Of a DNA stretch of 64,000 bases, positions 47,051 to 57,600 are shown piece after piece. The stretch covers positions 42,967,297 through 43,031,296 of the forward strand of contig JASXTE010000004.1 in NCBI GenBank assembly GCA_030280995.1. Reading direction: 5' to 3'. This DNA comes from Hemileia vastatrix (Eukaryota > Basidiomycota > Pucciniomycetes > Pucciniales > Zaghouaniaceae). The notes beneath the pieces were generated by a model. The model searched no databases, was not told the origin of the DNA, and was given only the letters and a program-made list of their open reading frames with translations. The translations under genes were made by a program, and so were the position numbers. Every line of letters starts with the position of its first letter. Position 1 is the first letter of the stretch.

Positions 47051-48553
47051 GCGGCAGCATCCCAGGTGGGATCTTCTTCCACACTAGGAAGGGATAGAGG
47101 TACATTTGGTGGAGTAGGCTTAAAAGAATAAGGAGTTGCTGGTGTATCCTAAAAAAGAAAAGAAGGATATTAGTGTTAGGTCAAAAGAGGAAAAAGAAGA
47201 AAAAAGAACTGATGGTATGAATACTCTCTTCTGAAAAGAGTAATCTAGGAATTGAAGCAACACTACTGGGAGTAGGCGTTTGGAAACCAACCTTGACACG
47301 TTTGTTGTTAGGTGGAGTAGAAGGTGCAGGCGTGGGACGTTTAAAGGACATCTGACTCATCATGTCAGTAGTTGAGGTGTTTGGATCTAAACGCACAATG
47401 GTGGGAGGCCCATTGTAGCTACATTTCTTTTTGCAATTTTAGCAAAAATTGCATGACTATGAAGAAAGAGAAATGGAAGTTAGTGATGATAGGTTGAAAG
47501 GAAAGGAAGAAAAATGAAGGGAAACTTACGTCAAAATAAGTGTTGCCACAGCGGGCTTTTGAAAAGTGGAAGGGGGATATGCCATTTTTGATGCAGTGGG
47601 TTCATCTTGTCCTAACCATTGTCACCGGACAACCTATGCACAAAGTTGAGGGTGTTCCTGTAAGTGAGATGGAGGGAGGAGTTTAGAAACTTCTTTGATG
47701 CACAGAGAAAATGTTCGAGGAAGTTATTCAAAGATGACTCAAAGGAAGAGCTACTGCTTCGAGATATGTTCAAGAAGAATTCTAATATAACTTAAAGATA
47801 GTATTAAAAATCTTAAGATCTCACAAAGGGTTGGAAACTCAATAATCACAGATTTAGGATTTAGAAATGATTACTGAGAAAATAAGGAAAGATACAATAA
47901 TAATGATTTAACCTAAAGTTTTACCACTATTAACTATATATACGTTTTATAATTTAATTCTAAAGAATGTCAAACCAAAAACCCAACCCCTTTTATATCT
48001 TTTACTCCTCCTTGCATTGTCCTCATACCCATCCACTATTCCGCACACCACAGACCATTAAAAAATACACCCATTACCCCTGGACCCTCCTTACTAACAT
48101 CCTTCAACCCTTTAATCCTCCACTAACCATTCCGTCCATGCTCACTACCCCTTTTAATAATTCACAGACATTTAATAAACCTTTTAGCGTACTATTACAT
48201 TGACTATTGCGCTGTGCGTTGCCTATTGAGGAAAAGACTGAGACACACTATTGAGAGATTGACTAATTTAGATTTAGAGTTTAGACTAGAGAGTCTGAAT
48301 AGTGAGTACACAAAGGAAAGTCGCAGTTGCTATGTAGAATTGCATTCTGCACTTCGAGTATGGATTTAAACCTCTGTATTATTGATTTAATGAGCTGTTT
48401 TTCCTCGAGTGTCATGTGGCGCGTGACAACCATCAGAGTAGTGACTGGCGTCATCGGAGGAGTGGCAGGAGGCTGGGTGCGCACAAACTTTTGAATAGTG
48501 TCCACAACATTGGTGGTATTCTGGGTATTAACTGTTGTAGTTTGCGTGTTCAT
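47051..48553 (-). pseudogene. zinc-cluster protein gene A', truncated paralogue of A
   Basis: The ATG at 48553-48551 starts MNTQTTTVNTQNTTNVVD. Exon 1 is split by an 809 bp solo LTR (47620-48428). The second cysteine group reads SCNFC, stop, NCKKKCSYNGPP (TAA replacing a codon). The Pro-rich part continues with MSQMSFKRPTPAPSTPPNNK. Exon 3 begins after TTTTTTAG near 47149 and stops at 47051 (EEDPTWDAA), where block 1 with sequence Y abuts. So A' has lost its C-terminal half. Confidence 0.6.
47620..48428. repeat. solo LTR, 809 bp, inside gene A'
   Basis: Starts TGTCACCGGACAACC and ends GGCGCGTGACA, with inverted ends TGTCAC and GTGACA, flanked by ACCAT (47615-47619, 48429-48433). Comparison with gene A shows the uninterrupted target. 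The frame 47967-48203 within it has no recognisable domain. Confidence 0.88.
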
Positions 48554-49397
48554 TATTTAGAAGATAGAAGGGTATAAAAGAAAATAGGAAGGTATAAGAA
48601 GTAAAAAAAGAAGATGATGATGATTTATTAGAAAAGTAGAGAAGAATTTAGAAGATGGAGGAAGGACACACGGCAAGGTGTAGGTTATTTATATGCTCCT
48701 GGGGGCAATTGAAAGTAGAGGGAGGATGTGGTACACGTCTTTCAGGTAGTCTACTTTTGTACCAATCAGATTGTGTGTTTCAAATGAATAAAGGGGAATT
48801 ATAGCACAGAAGATAGGGCTATTATAACTATGTAATTGTGTGTTCAGAAGAATTAAGGAAAAGGAAAGCGTGGAAGAAGTTTTAGGGTCTGTGCACTCAG
48901 ATCTTGCAGAAAGATGTGCTGCACAAGGGAATTGTGTGCCATCAACTTAGGAGTGCAAACGCTAAACATTATGGATTTGTACTTTCCAATAATTGTGTAT
49001 TCTGCGTTAAGGAAGAAATTACGGCTCAAGGAAAGCCTCAAGTACATTTTATATTGCACCACGGCTAGTGTGGTAACTTACTAAAACAGGTAAGGTAAGT
49101 TGCAGAGGCTAACTAGTTAGGTGGATTGTCAAAATTATTGACTCAGTAGTGAAGCAAGGAGAATGGGGGCTCAATCACAAAACTACCCAAGAATTGAAGA
49201 GGCAAGGGTCAGCACTAAAAGGTGTCAATGTGAGAAGTAGCGCTGAAACAATGCAAAGGTATAGTCATAAGCGCGCATGTGGAACATGAGTGAAACAAGT
49301 TAGTACTAGTATTAGTAGGAATAGGGTATGTTTAGGCACTTTAGTTGTTTCAAGCAGCGTATTTAGTTTACTAATTGATTAGTTGTTGTTTTACTAA
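48554..49397. other. upstream region of gene A', duplicate of 45701-46500
   Basis: Collinear with the region before gene A, moderately diverged. No gene seen. Confidence 0.5.
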
Positions 49398-49920
49398 TGT
49401 GGTGTTGCTAGAGACAGCGCTGGAGATCAATTAGGGAACTTTGTATGGAGTTCTGAAAAAGCATAAGAAGAAAAGGGCTATCTAATGGAAGAGAGTAGTA
49501 AATTAGGTAGAAATATTTTGAGTCTTTAGAGTTTGTGCGTCTGTGTGTGTATTTCATATAGTATAGTGAAAACAAAAAGAAAGTGCAACATAGAGAGAAT
49601 ATAGATTCAGTAGGATAAACTATAATTAGAGTTATTTTATTGCTATAATAAGGCATATTCAAAGAGAGAGCTTCAAGAGGGAGTAGCTGTGGATACTGGA
49701 ACTTATTAAGAATAGAAATATCCAGACAGTAATATTTGTTTTTCCTTATCTTCTAACTCATCTCTCAAACTTACAAAAATATCTAGTCAGTTATTAGAGT
49801 TACACATTATTGCGCTGTCTTTAAAAATAAGAGTGGCCTGAGCTTCTTTTTAGAAATTTAAAAGAAGAACCAACCCATCTGGAATTGTGTCTACTGATTA
49901 GTATAGTAGAACTCTCTACA
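49398..49920. repeat. LTR-like sequence Y, copy 2
   Basis: 523 bp, TGTGGTGTTGCTAGAGAC to GAACTCTCTACA, homologous to 46501-47050. The right edge abuts the coding sequence of Gy5 in mid-frame. Confidence 0.55.
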
Positions 49921-51457
49921 ATGTCCTGACTTTCATCCAGCACCGGACCAGCTACATACTGTTGGTGCAACATTATTGAAGGGGGACCTTGAAGAGGTGG
50001 TAGTCCTAGATGAGGTGGAACTGAAAGATGAGGCTTTGATGGAATGGGTAAGGAGGGGGCAGGGAAAAGATGAGGTAGTACAGGAGTTGTTGAAGGCCCT
50101 ATTATCAAAGGAGGTATTAGTAAGGAAAGGATTAGAGGAGTATCACCTAGATGGGGAAGCGCTATATTGGCACGGGAGGATAGTAGTGCCAAAAAATGAA
50201 GAGCTAAAGAGGCAGGTGGTCAAATCAAGGCCTGACTCACCAATGGTAGGACACCCAGGACTGCTGAAGACCATGGAGCTAGTGAATTGTAACTTTTACT
50301 GGAAGTCCATGAAAGCATATGTCCAGTGCTATGTAGCAGCATGTGACTTGTGCCAGAGGAACAAAGTCAGTCCAACAACAACACCACTGACCCTGATAAA
50401 CATTTCCAGGCAGCCATTGAAGGAGCTCTTCTATGATTTTATAGTGGATTTACCAAAGTCTCAAGGGAAGAACACTATTCTCACAGTTGTTGACGGTTGC
50501 ACTAAGATGGTGCACTTCATTCCAACCACTACCAGGGTCACATCCGGAGTTATTGCAGACCTAATGGTGGCGCAAGTTTGGAAGCTTCATGGTTTTCCTG
50601 ATAGCATTATATCAGATACGGGAAGTAAATTTAACTCTAAGTTGTTGAAAGAAATGTATGAGAAACTGAATATTGAGCCCATATTTTCAACAGCATGGCA
50701 CCCCCAGACTGATGGAAAATCCGAGATAGTGAACAAGGCAATTGAAAAATACTTATGTCACTTCATCAACTATCAGCAAGATGATTGGGTGCATCTCCTA
50801 CCATTAGCTGAATTTTCATACAACAACCAGCTCCATGTGTCAACAGGAATTTCCCCCTTTTATGCCAACTATGGGTATCACCCAACATTCTCAATTGGCA
50901 CTCCAGCAACACTGCATGTTCCATAAGCAGAAGAGAGAATTCAGAAGCTGTGGGAGATATGTGAAGAACTAGAAGCAGCCCTCAATTTATCCCAACAGGC
51001 AATGAAGCGCCACCATGATCAAGGAAAGGTGCAGCATCGGGTGCTGGGGGTAGGTGACAAGTTCTGGTTAAGCTCACACTTCCTTGCTACATTGCACCCA
51101 AGTTCCAAACTTGATCAAAAGAAAGTATGCCCATTTAATATCAAACATAAGGTATCTGACTTGGCTTTTGAACTGGAGCTACCAATCTTAATGAGGCAAG
51201 TACATCCAGTTTTCAACATTTCATTGCTCACAAAGCACAGGGAAGATACCATTTCAGGACATCCAGAAGAGCTGCCAGCACCAATCCATGTGGAAATGGT
51301 TGTTTCTAAGAGGGAGTATAAGGGAAAGGTTCAGTACTTGGTGAATTGGAAAGGATATGGGGTTGGAGATAGGTCTTGGGAACCAGTGGAAAATTTGGTC
51401 AATGCTAAGGAAAAGTTGAAGGAGTGTGTGAAGGAGCGCAGGGGGCAGGAGGGGTAA
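49921..51457 (+). pseudogene. Gy5, 5'-truncated chromovirus pol (integrase and chromodomain)
   Basis: The frame is open from the junction at about 49919. Integrase zinc region: GHPGLLKTMEL to CDLCQRNK, but the usual first His before DSP is missing (KSRPDSPMVGHPG). Catalytic core: TVVDGCTKM, ISDTGSKF and WHPQTDGKSEIVN give D, D, E. One in-frame TAA (50923-50925) lies before the linker. The C-terminus is a chromodomain (VVSKREYKGKVQYLVNWKGY, SWEPVENL), which tethers integration to marked chromatin in chromoviruses. Stop at 51455-51457. Gag, protease and reverse transcriptase are missing. Confidence 0.85.
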
Positions 51458-51469
51458 AAGAGGGGGTAA

Positions 51470-51805
51470 TGTTAGGATTTGTATTGAAAGGCAAGGAAGA
51501 GGTGCACTATGGGTGCTGTAGGGGTGCTGTGGGCACTATGCATTTGTAAGAGATGGAAGCAGGGATATTGCATTAAGGGGTTATATGGGGCAAGTGCTGT
51601 GGAGCACTCCTCATTGGACAACTTATATAGTAATCCAGTTACTCTTAGTTCCACTGATAACTCAGCATAGTCAGTCCCGCCCTTCTCATTGTTGGAAACC
51701 CCAACATAGTCAGTCTATTTAGTCTCACTGCTGTGTTAGAATAGTCAGTCCCGTTTCAAGGCTAGCATCAGTGCTAGTAGTAGTCTGCCTTCTCAGGTCC
51801 TAACA
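51470..51805 (+). repeat. 3' LTR of Gy5, 336 bp
   Basis: Polypurine tract AAAAGAGGGGG (51457-51467) precedes TGTTAGGATTTG; the LTR ends AGGTCCTAACA. Perfect inverted ends TGTTAGGA and TCCTAACA. The 5' LTR is lost, so no target duplication can be checked. Inserted beside a Myb/SANT-like gene fragment. Confidence 0.85.
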
Positions 51806-52070
51806 GGGGGGCTCAGAATACTCAGATCTACTCTAAAATAATTGTTCTGCTTGATAGTTGAAATTGTCTTCAGGTGAAATATGGTTAGAAGCTGGAGGGC
51901 ATTGATGTCCTTGAATTTCAGGTGTGTTGGGGGGATTATTGGCTTGTTAAGATTCAGAGGGCATATCCTTTGTAGTATTGTGTATAAACCAAGGTTTGAC
52001 ATCAATTTGGGAACCAAAAAATAATTATCCATTTCCTCATAGAAAGGACACAAGACATTGAGCTTTTTGG
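51806..52070 (-). pseudogene. fragment of a divergent Myb/SANT-like gene
   Basis: Minus-strand frame with KKLNVMCPFYEEMDNYFLV, matching 63625-63925. This is the part equivalent to SLCPYFKEMDAIF of the H1 accessory protein. The upstream part is missing, replaced by the A-rich array. Confidence 0.6.
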
Positions 52071-52816
52071 AAACAAATAAAAATAAAAAATAAAAAATAA
52101 AAATACAGATAAAAAAAATTAAAATTAAAATTAAAAAAAAAAATTAAAATTAAAATTAAAAATTAAAAATTAAAAATTAAAAATTAAAAATTAAAAATTA
52201 AAATTAAAATTAAAATAAAAGTAAAAATAAAAATAAAAATAAAAATAAAAATAAAAATAAAAATAAAAATAAAAATAAAAATAAAAATAAAAATAAAAAT
52301 AAAAATAAAAATAAAAATAAAAATAAAAATAAAAATAAAAATAAAAATAAAAATAAAAATAAAAATAAAAATAAAAATAAAAATAAAAATAAAAATAAAA
52401 ATAAAAATAAAAATAAAAATAAAAATAAAAATAAAAATAAAAATAAAAATAAAAATAAAAATAAAAATAAAAATAAAAATAAAAATAAAAATAAAAATAA
52501 AAATAAAAATAAAAATAAAAATAAAAATAAAAATAAAAATAAAAATAAAAATAAAAATAAAAATAAAAATAAAAATAAAAATAAAAATAAAAATAAAAAT
52601 AAAAATAAAAATAAAAATAAAAATAAAAATAAAAATAAAAATAAAAATAAAAATAAAAATAAAAATAAAAATAAAAATAAAAATAAAAATAAAAATAAAA
52701 ATAAAAATAAAAATAAAAATAAAAATAAAAATAAAAATAAAAATAAAAATAAAAATAAAAATAAAAATAAAAATAAAAATAAAAATAAAAATAAAAATAA
52801 AAATAAAAATAAAAAT
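52071..52816. repeat. (AAATA)n satellite-like array
   Basis: Begins with mixed AAATA, AAAATT and ATTAAA units and from about 52218 is an almost perfect (AAATA)n for about 600 bp up to the LTR at 52817. It is the insertion site of the intact chromovirus; the array resumes at 61995. Confidence 0.9.
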
Positions 52817-53956
52817 TGTCAGCCAGGCTATTCCAGGAGTCCAGTAAATGATATATAAATTATAAAACCCTAAAAAGTGGGTAAGACTTGTATTTAATGA
52901 ATATAACCTAATATTTTATTGTATAATGAAATTATATAAGAATTTTATTATATACAAGTGTTACATTAAATTTATTGGTTATATATATTTTTATATACAA
53001 TTAAATTGAGCATAATATAATAACTTCTACAAATAATGGCGCATTTTTATGTATTTAATAATTATAAATTTATATTTAATTAATTAAAAAACATATATTA
53101 TAATTACAAGTGTAAATTTGATTTATAATATATTTAAATTAATTACTTAAATTTATATATTAAATAATACCTCTCATATGATACTAAACAATTATTAAGG
53201 ACGCTTCTTTTGACCCTTAATTGTGTTAGAAAAAATAAATAAATTAATTTGGACTAAATTGAGATTAATTGCTTGTTTTGTTGCGTCAAATTATTTTTTG
53301 TTTCACTTAAAATGTCCTCTAATCAGAATGTACCATCTGTTGGGAATTATATTTCTCATAGTTCCTATGTTTCCAATCTTGTTTAGTTATTCACTATTGT
53401 CACTTACTGATTTGGGAATTAATGGCGGGGAAATTGGATTCTTAATTGGGCTTTTAATTATTTGTTTCATGTTTTTCTCTATATTGTTATGTTTCATTTA
53501 CTCTTTTGATATGTTTGTTTTATTCCATTCTAATCATTGTATTTACAGATATAGTAGCGCTTCAGAGGACCCATTGCCTATAAAAGGGCCTTGGATAATC
53601 CCCTGTAGCCTTATCACTTATTACACACTCAACAATTTAAAGATAAATTTATTACGCTTATTATTATTTTTATTAGTATTAAATTCTAATTAAAAATTCT
53701 AAATAACAATTTAAAGGTTGCCTTAAGTCTGATAGTAATTATATTGTTTGCCGCGCATAACTCTTACTTAAATAATAATAATATTAATAAAACCAATTTG
53801 TTGTCACCTCTCAGATCACTCGTCGTTGCCTTATCTCAAATAAATTAAATAATTGTAATTGTTTTTATTTCTTTTACTTCTAAAACTATTATCTCCTTCT
53901 TGTCCTCCTCTCTTTTCTTCCCTCTTCTCTTATATCTTCTAGACGATTGACCGACA
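52817..53956 (+). repeat. 5' LTR of the intact chromovirus
   Basis: 1140 bp. A canonical TATA box, TATAAAAGG, lies at 53579-53587, in the right place for the U3/R promoter, and is copied at 61617-61625. A hydrophobic 156-codon frame inside (53223-53693) lacks an ATG and is treated as chance. Confidence 0.92.
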
Positions 53957-54652
53957 ACTGAGGGCCTTTCCAAACAACGACGACGATCGAGCCTGGCGAC
54001 GAACGACAAAACGCACGGACCACCTAGCAAAACGAAACTTTTGCCGCGACTGTGTTTCAAACTTGGGTTCGACATCTTAGGTTTATATAATATTAATTTT
54101 TATATTATTTTGAAGTGATTTTTCGATCACTATAGTAAGTTCACCTTTGCGCCTCTCACTCATATTACTATATTTTTATTGCAATAACAGTGATTGTGGC
54201 TTAATTGCTGATTCACTGAGTGTAAGTGTTCAATTTTAAAAAAAATTTTTTTTCCTAGTTGACCATTATAGAGTGTTAAATCCTCTTAGTCCTAGAAGAA
54301 TTGACATTATTATTAATACAAATTGAATTATTAATTTAATTTTTTTTTATTATTAATTATTGTTAATTTTGGTTGACTTAAAAGTACATTGTGCTTAGTC
54401 CCAATATATTGCCATATTTAATATTGGTAATTAATTGGTTGAATTAACTTACTTGTTATTCCCAATTTAAACTTGCAATCCATTTTTTTAAAAAATTAAT
54501 TTTTTAATTATTACTTTATATTGAAAGTTATTTTTTCTATAATTTAATTAATTAAAAAAATTTTTTTTTTATATTATTTGGAGCAATTATTGACTAACTT
54601 TGATTATTTTTTTTTATAAAGTACAAAGTAAAATATAAATCTTCCCACTAGT
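53957..54652 (+). other. leader of the intact chromovirus
   Basis: Starts ACTGAGGGCCTTTCCAAAC, conserved in Gy2, then a short GC-rich stretch (GACGACGATCGAGCCTGGCG), then AT-rich DNA. I could not match a tRNA primer site. Gag starts at 54653. Confidence 0.6.
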
Positions 54653-57600
54653 ATGTCCAACAATTTGGCAGAAAAAATGGATAACATGCAAGTGGATGAG
54701 ATAGAAATTGACTATGATGCTGACACTGTAAGTTCTTCTAAAGTTGGTCATAAAAAATCTTATTCTAGCACAAAGAATTCACATACTGCAGGATGTGGAA
54801 ATGACAGGAAATGCAAACAAACCAAACCCCCTTCCCCCAGTACCACAGAAGGAAGTAAAGCCTCTAGTGCCTCAAGAAGGTCTTCCAAAAGGCTTCAAAA
54901 TAAAAAAGCTTCCTCTGCCACAACAAATCAGCAACCTATCCAGTCATATAAAAGAGTTGAAGACAGAAAATATGACGTACAAAGCAAAGGTAGACACATT
55001 GTGGGATCAGGTCCAAGAACTCAGGAACCAGATTCAGGCCCAGGCCCCTCCTCAATTGCCTCCCAATCAGCTTCAATTTCAGGCTCAACCTTCACAGCCA
55101 CCCAGCTCAACCATCCAAAATCCAAATACTATGGAAGTAGAGCAATGGAAATGGGATTATCTAATGAGTCACTACCAACAGAATGTGCAACACCCTCCTC
55201 ATCATCAGCCTGGCCCATCCAGAACACCCAATTTCCATCCACCTCCTCATCCCTACCAACAAAGCAGGAGAAAGAAGGCCCAAACACAATCCCAAACCCA
55301 GTCCCAGGGGAAGTTTCCTCCTCTGCCATGGTAAGTAATTTGGTTGATAGTCACTTGGGTATGTTTTCTAATAAATCTTCTTCTGCAGGTAATATTATTG
55401 AACATGGTGAAAGAACAGTTAAACCTGTTAAAAGACAGCTTCCTGTAACTAGTAGCCCTATTGATGTAATTAGCAAATTGTCCTTTGATGAACCTTTACA
55501 TTTAACTTCTACATCTTTAATTAATCCTTCTCTTGCAATTAAAAATGATTCTGTTCCCCCTGAAATCTATACCTTAATTGAAAAAACTTCTGAGGAAATA
55601 TTGAAAGATACCCTTGATTTTAATATTGTGAAAGACAAACATGTGAGAGACGTGTTAATCCATGAAAATGATAGATTAAATAATTTACACTTGCAATGTA
55701 AAGTGAGTTCTTCTGTACAAGATACAGCTTATTTAAAAATCAAAGAAACCTTAAATATTGTTCTTAGTCAACAAAAACAAATAAGAAGTGACCATAGAGC
55801 TATCTCAGATAGAAATATCAGTCTACATAAGACATTGAGTGAATTGAAACCCCTTATTGAGGAAAATTATTCATTCAAAAATGAAATAAAATCTCTACAA
55901 AATGAGTTTAAGAAGCTAAAAAATGACTTCCATGCACTAAGTACCAAACACTCAGTTTCTGAGGACAGAAATGTTCTATCTCTTGCAAAAGTAAATGACC
56001 AGATGTCTGAAATTCCAAGAATAAGAAACTATGTGTCTGACCTACAGGAAAAATTCTCAACCTTAACCATCAATAATGAATTAAATGAGATTTCTGCAAA
56101 TAAGCTGCATAAAAATAAAGGGAAAAAACCTGAACAAAGTTCATTCTTTCTTCCTCATATTTCAACCATTAAACAAACTGACAATGAGTCTGTAAAATCT
56201 TTTGCTACTAGCAAAAAATCTTGTGATGGTCATGCACCAGCTGTTTCTGTAAATAATGAAATTTCTGAACACCTGGCTAAACTTCAGGAATTATTACTAA
56301 TGAATAATTCAAACCAAAAAGTGGACCATCCAAGTAGTCAGAAAAATTGGCCTAAGTTAGACCAATATCCTACCTTTGATGGTGATTCTTCCTCTGATTG
56401 GCAACACTTTATCCAGAGAATTGATAATTTAAAGAGATCTTATAAACTACCTGATGAGGAAATTGTTTCTAAGCTAATTTCTTTATTTTCCAATGTAGCC
56501 TTGATGTGGTATGAATCTGTCCTCTTAGATAACAATCATTATACATGGAATGATTGGAAATCCTTGATTGAGAATCAGTTTGGTGGTTCAAAATTCAGGT
56601 TAGCTCAGCAAAGACTGTATGAGAATACTAGATATGTATCCTCCTCTGTTGAAAAGCCCATTGTTTTTCTGATGAAAATAACTAAAATCCTTAGAGCAAT
56701 TGATCCAAAGATGGATTATGATATTTGGAGAGATAAAATCTTGTATAAATTACCAAATTCTCTTAGGGATTTGATTGTTGCTAGAACTGAGCATGTAAGG
56801 GAAAATTCTTCTTTCATTAATATCTGTAATGAAGTACTACTCAACCATAGATATGAACCAAAGAATTACCTTAGTAAATCTTATAATGATCAAAATAAAC
56901 CTTCTATAAAGCTCCCAGAAAAATCTGGTAAACCCTCTGCCCCAGTTGCACCTAAAAAATATGCAACAAATACTTGTTATAAATGTAACAAACCGTGGCA
57001 GAAGGGTCATGTTTGTGACAAGAAAATTCATCTTGTTGAACAAAATGAAGACACTGATGAAATTGAACTTGATGTCAATAATTCTTCCAGTGACTGTGAA
57101 AGTAATATCTCCTATGACAATGAATCTGTTAAAGATGTTTTAATGTTGGAACATGATGTCCATTATTTAAATAATATATCTGAAGATTGTGTATTGAATT
57201 TATCTTCAGTAGAAAATGCTGAAATAATTAAAGATATTACTAACAATTCTATTCCTATATCCCCTTTAAAGGCACCTGTTATCATTAATGGTAAAAATGT
57301 TGATGTAGTTCTTGATTCTGGTGCTGGAGGAAGTGTAGTATCTGAAAAAGCTTTGGCTTCAGTGGATAAGGAATATTTGAGTAAATTATTGCCTATAACT
57401 TCTGAAAAATGGAGAGGGTATGGTTCTACCTTATTTCCTATTGGCAAATACAAAACCTCTGTATTCTTCAAATATAATGGTGGTTTTGTCAGAGCTATTT
57501 GTGAGTTTGTTGTCATGAAAAATGATAATTTGAGCAATTGGTTTATTATGGGAAATGATATTTTAACCATGTTTGGTGTGAAACTGGACCCAGCAAATAA

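Noticed and set aside
52071..52816. possible CRISPR or satellite with spacers
   Set aside because: Pure short-unit AAATA repeat, no spacers; the organism is eukaryotic.
53223..53693. 156-codon hydrophobic frame in the LTR, repeated at 61261-61731
   Set aside because: It starts with GTG, not ATG, spans the TATA box and is identical only because the two LTRs are identical. The composition is that of AT-rich DNA read in a Leu/Ile/Phe frame.
55330..55340. GTAAGT at the end of the overlapping frame as a gag splice donor
   Set aside because: In Gy2 the same place reads GTGACT, so the donor is not conserved, and no acceptor is needed for the continuous Gag-Pol frame.
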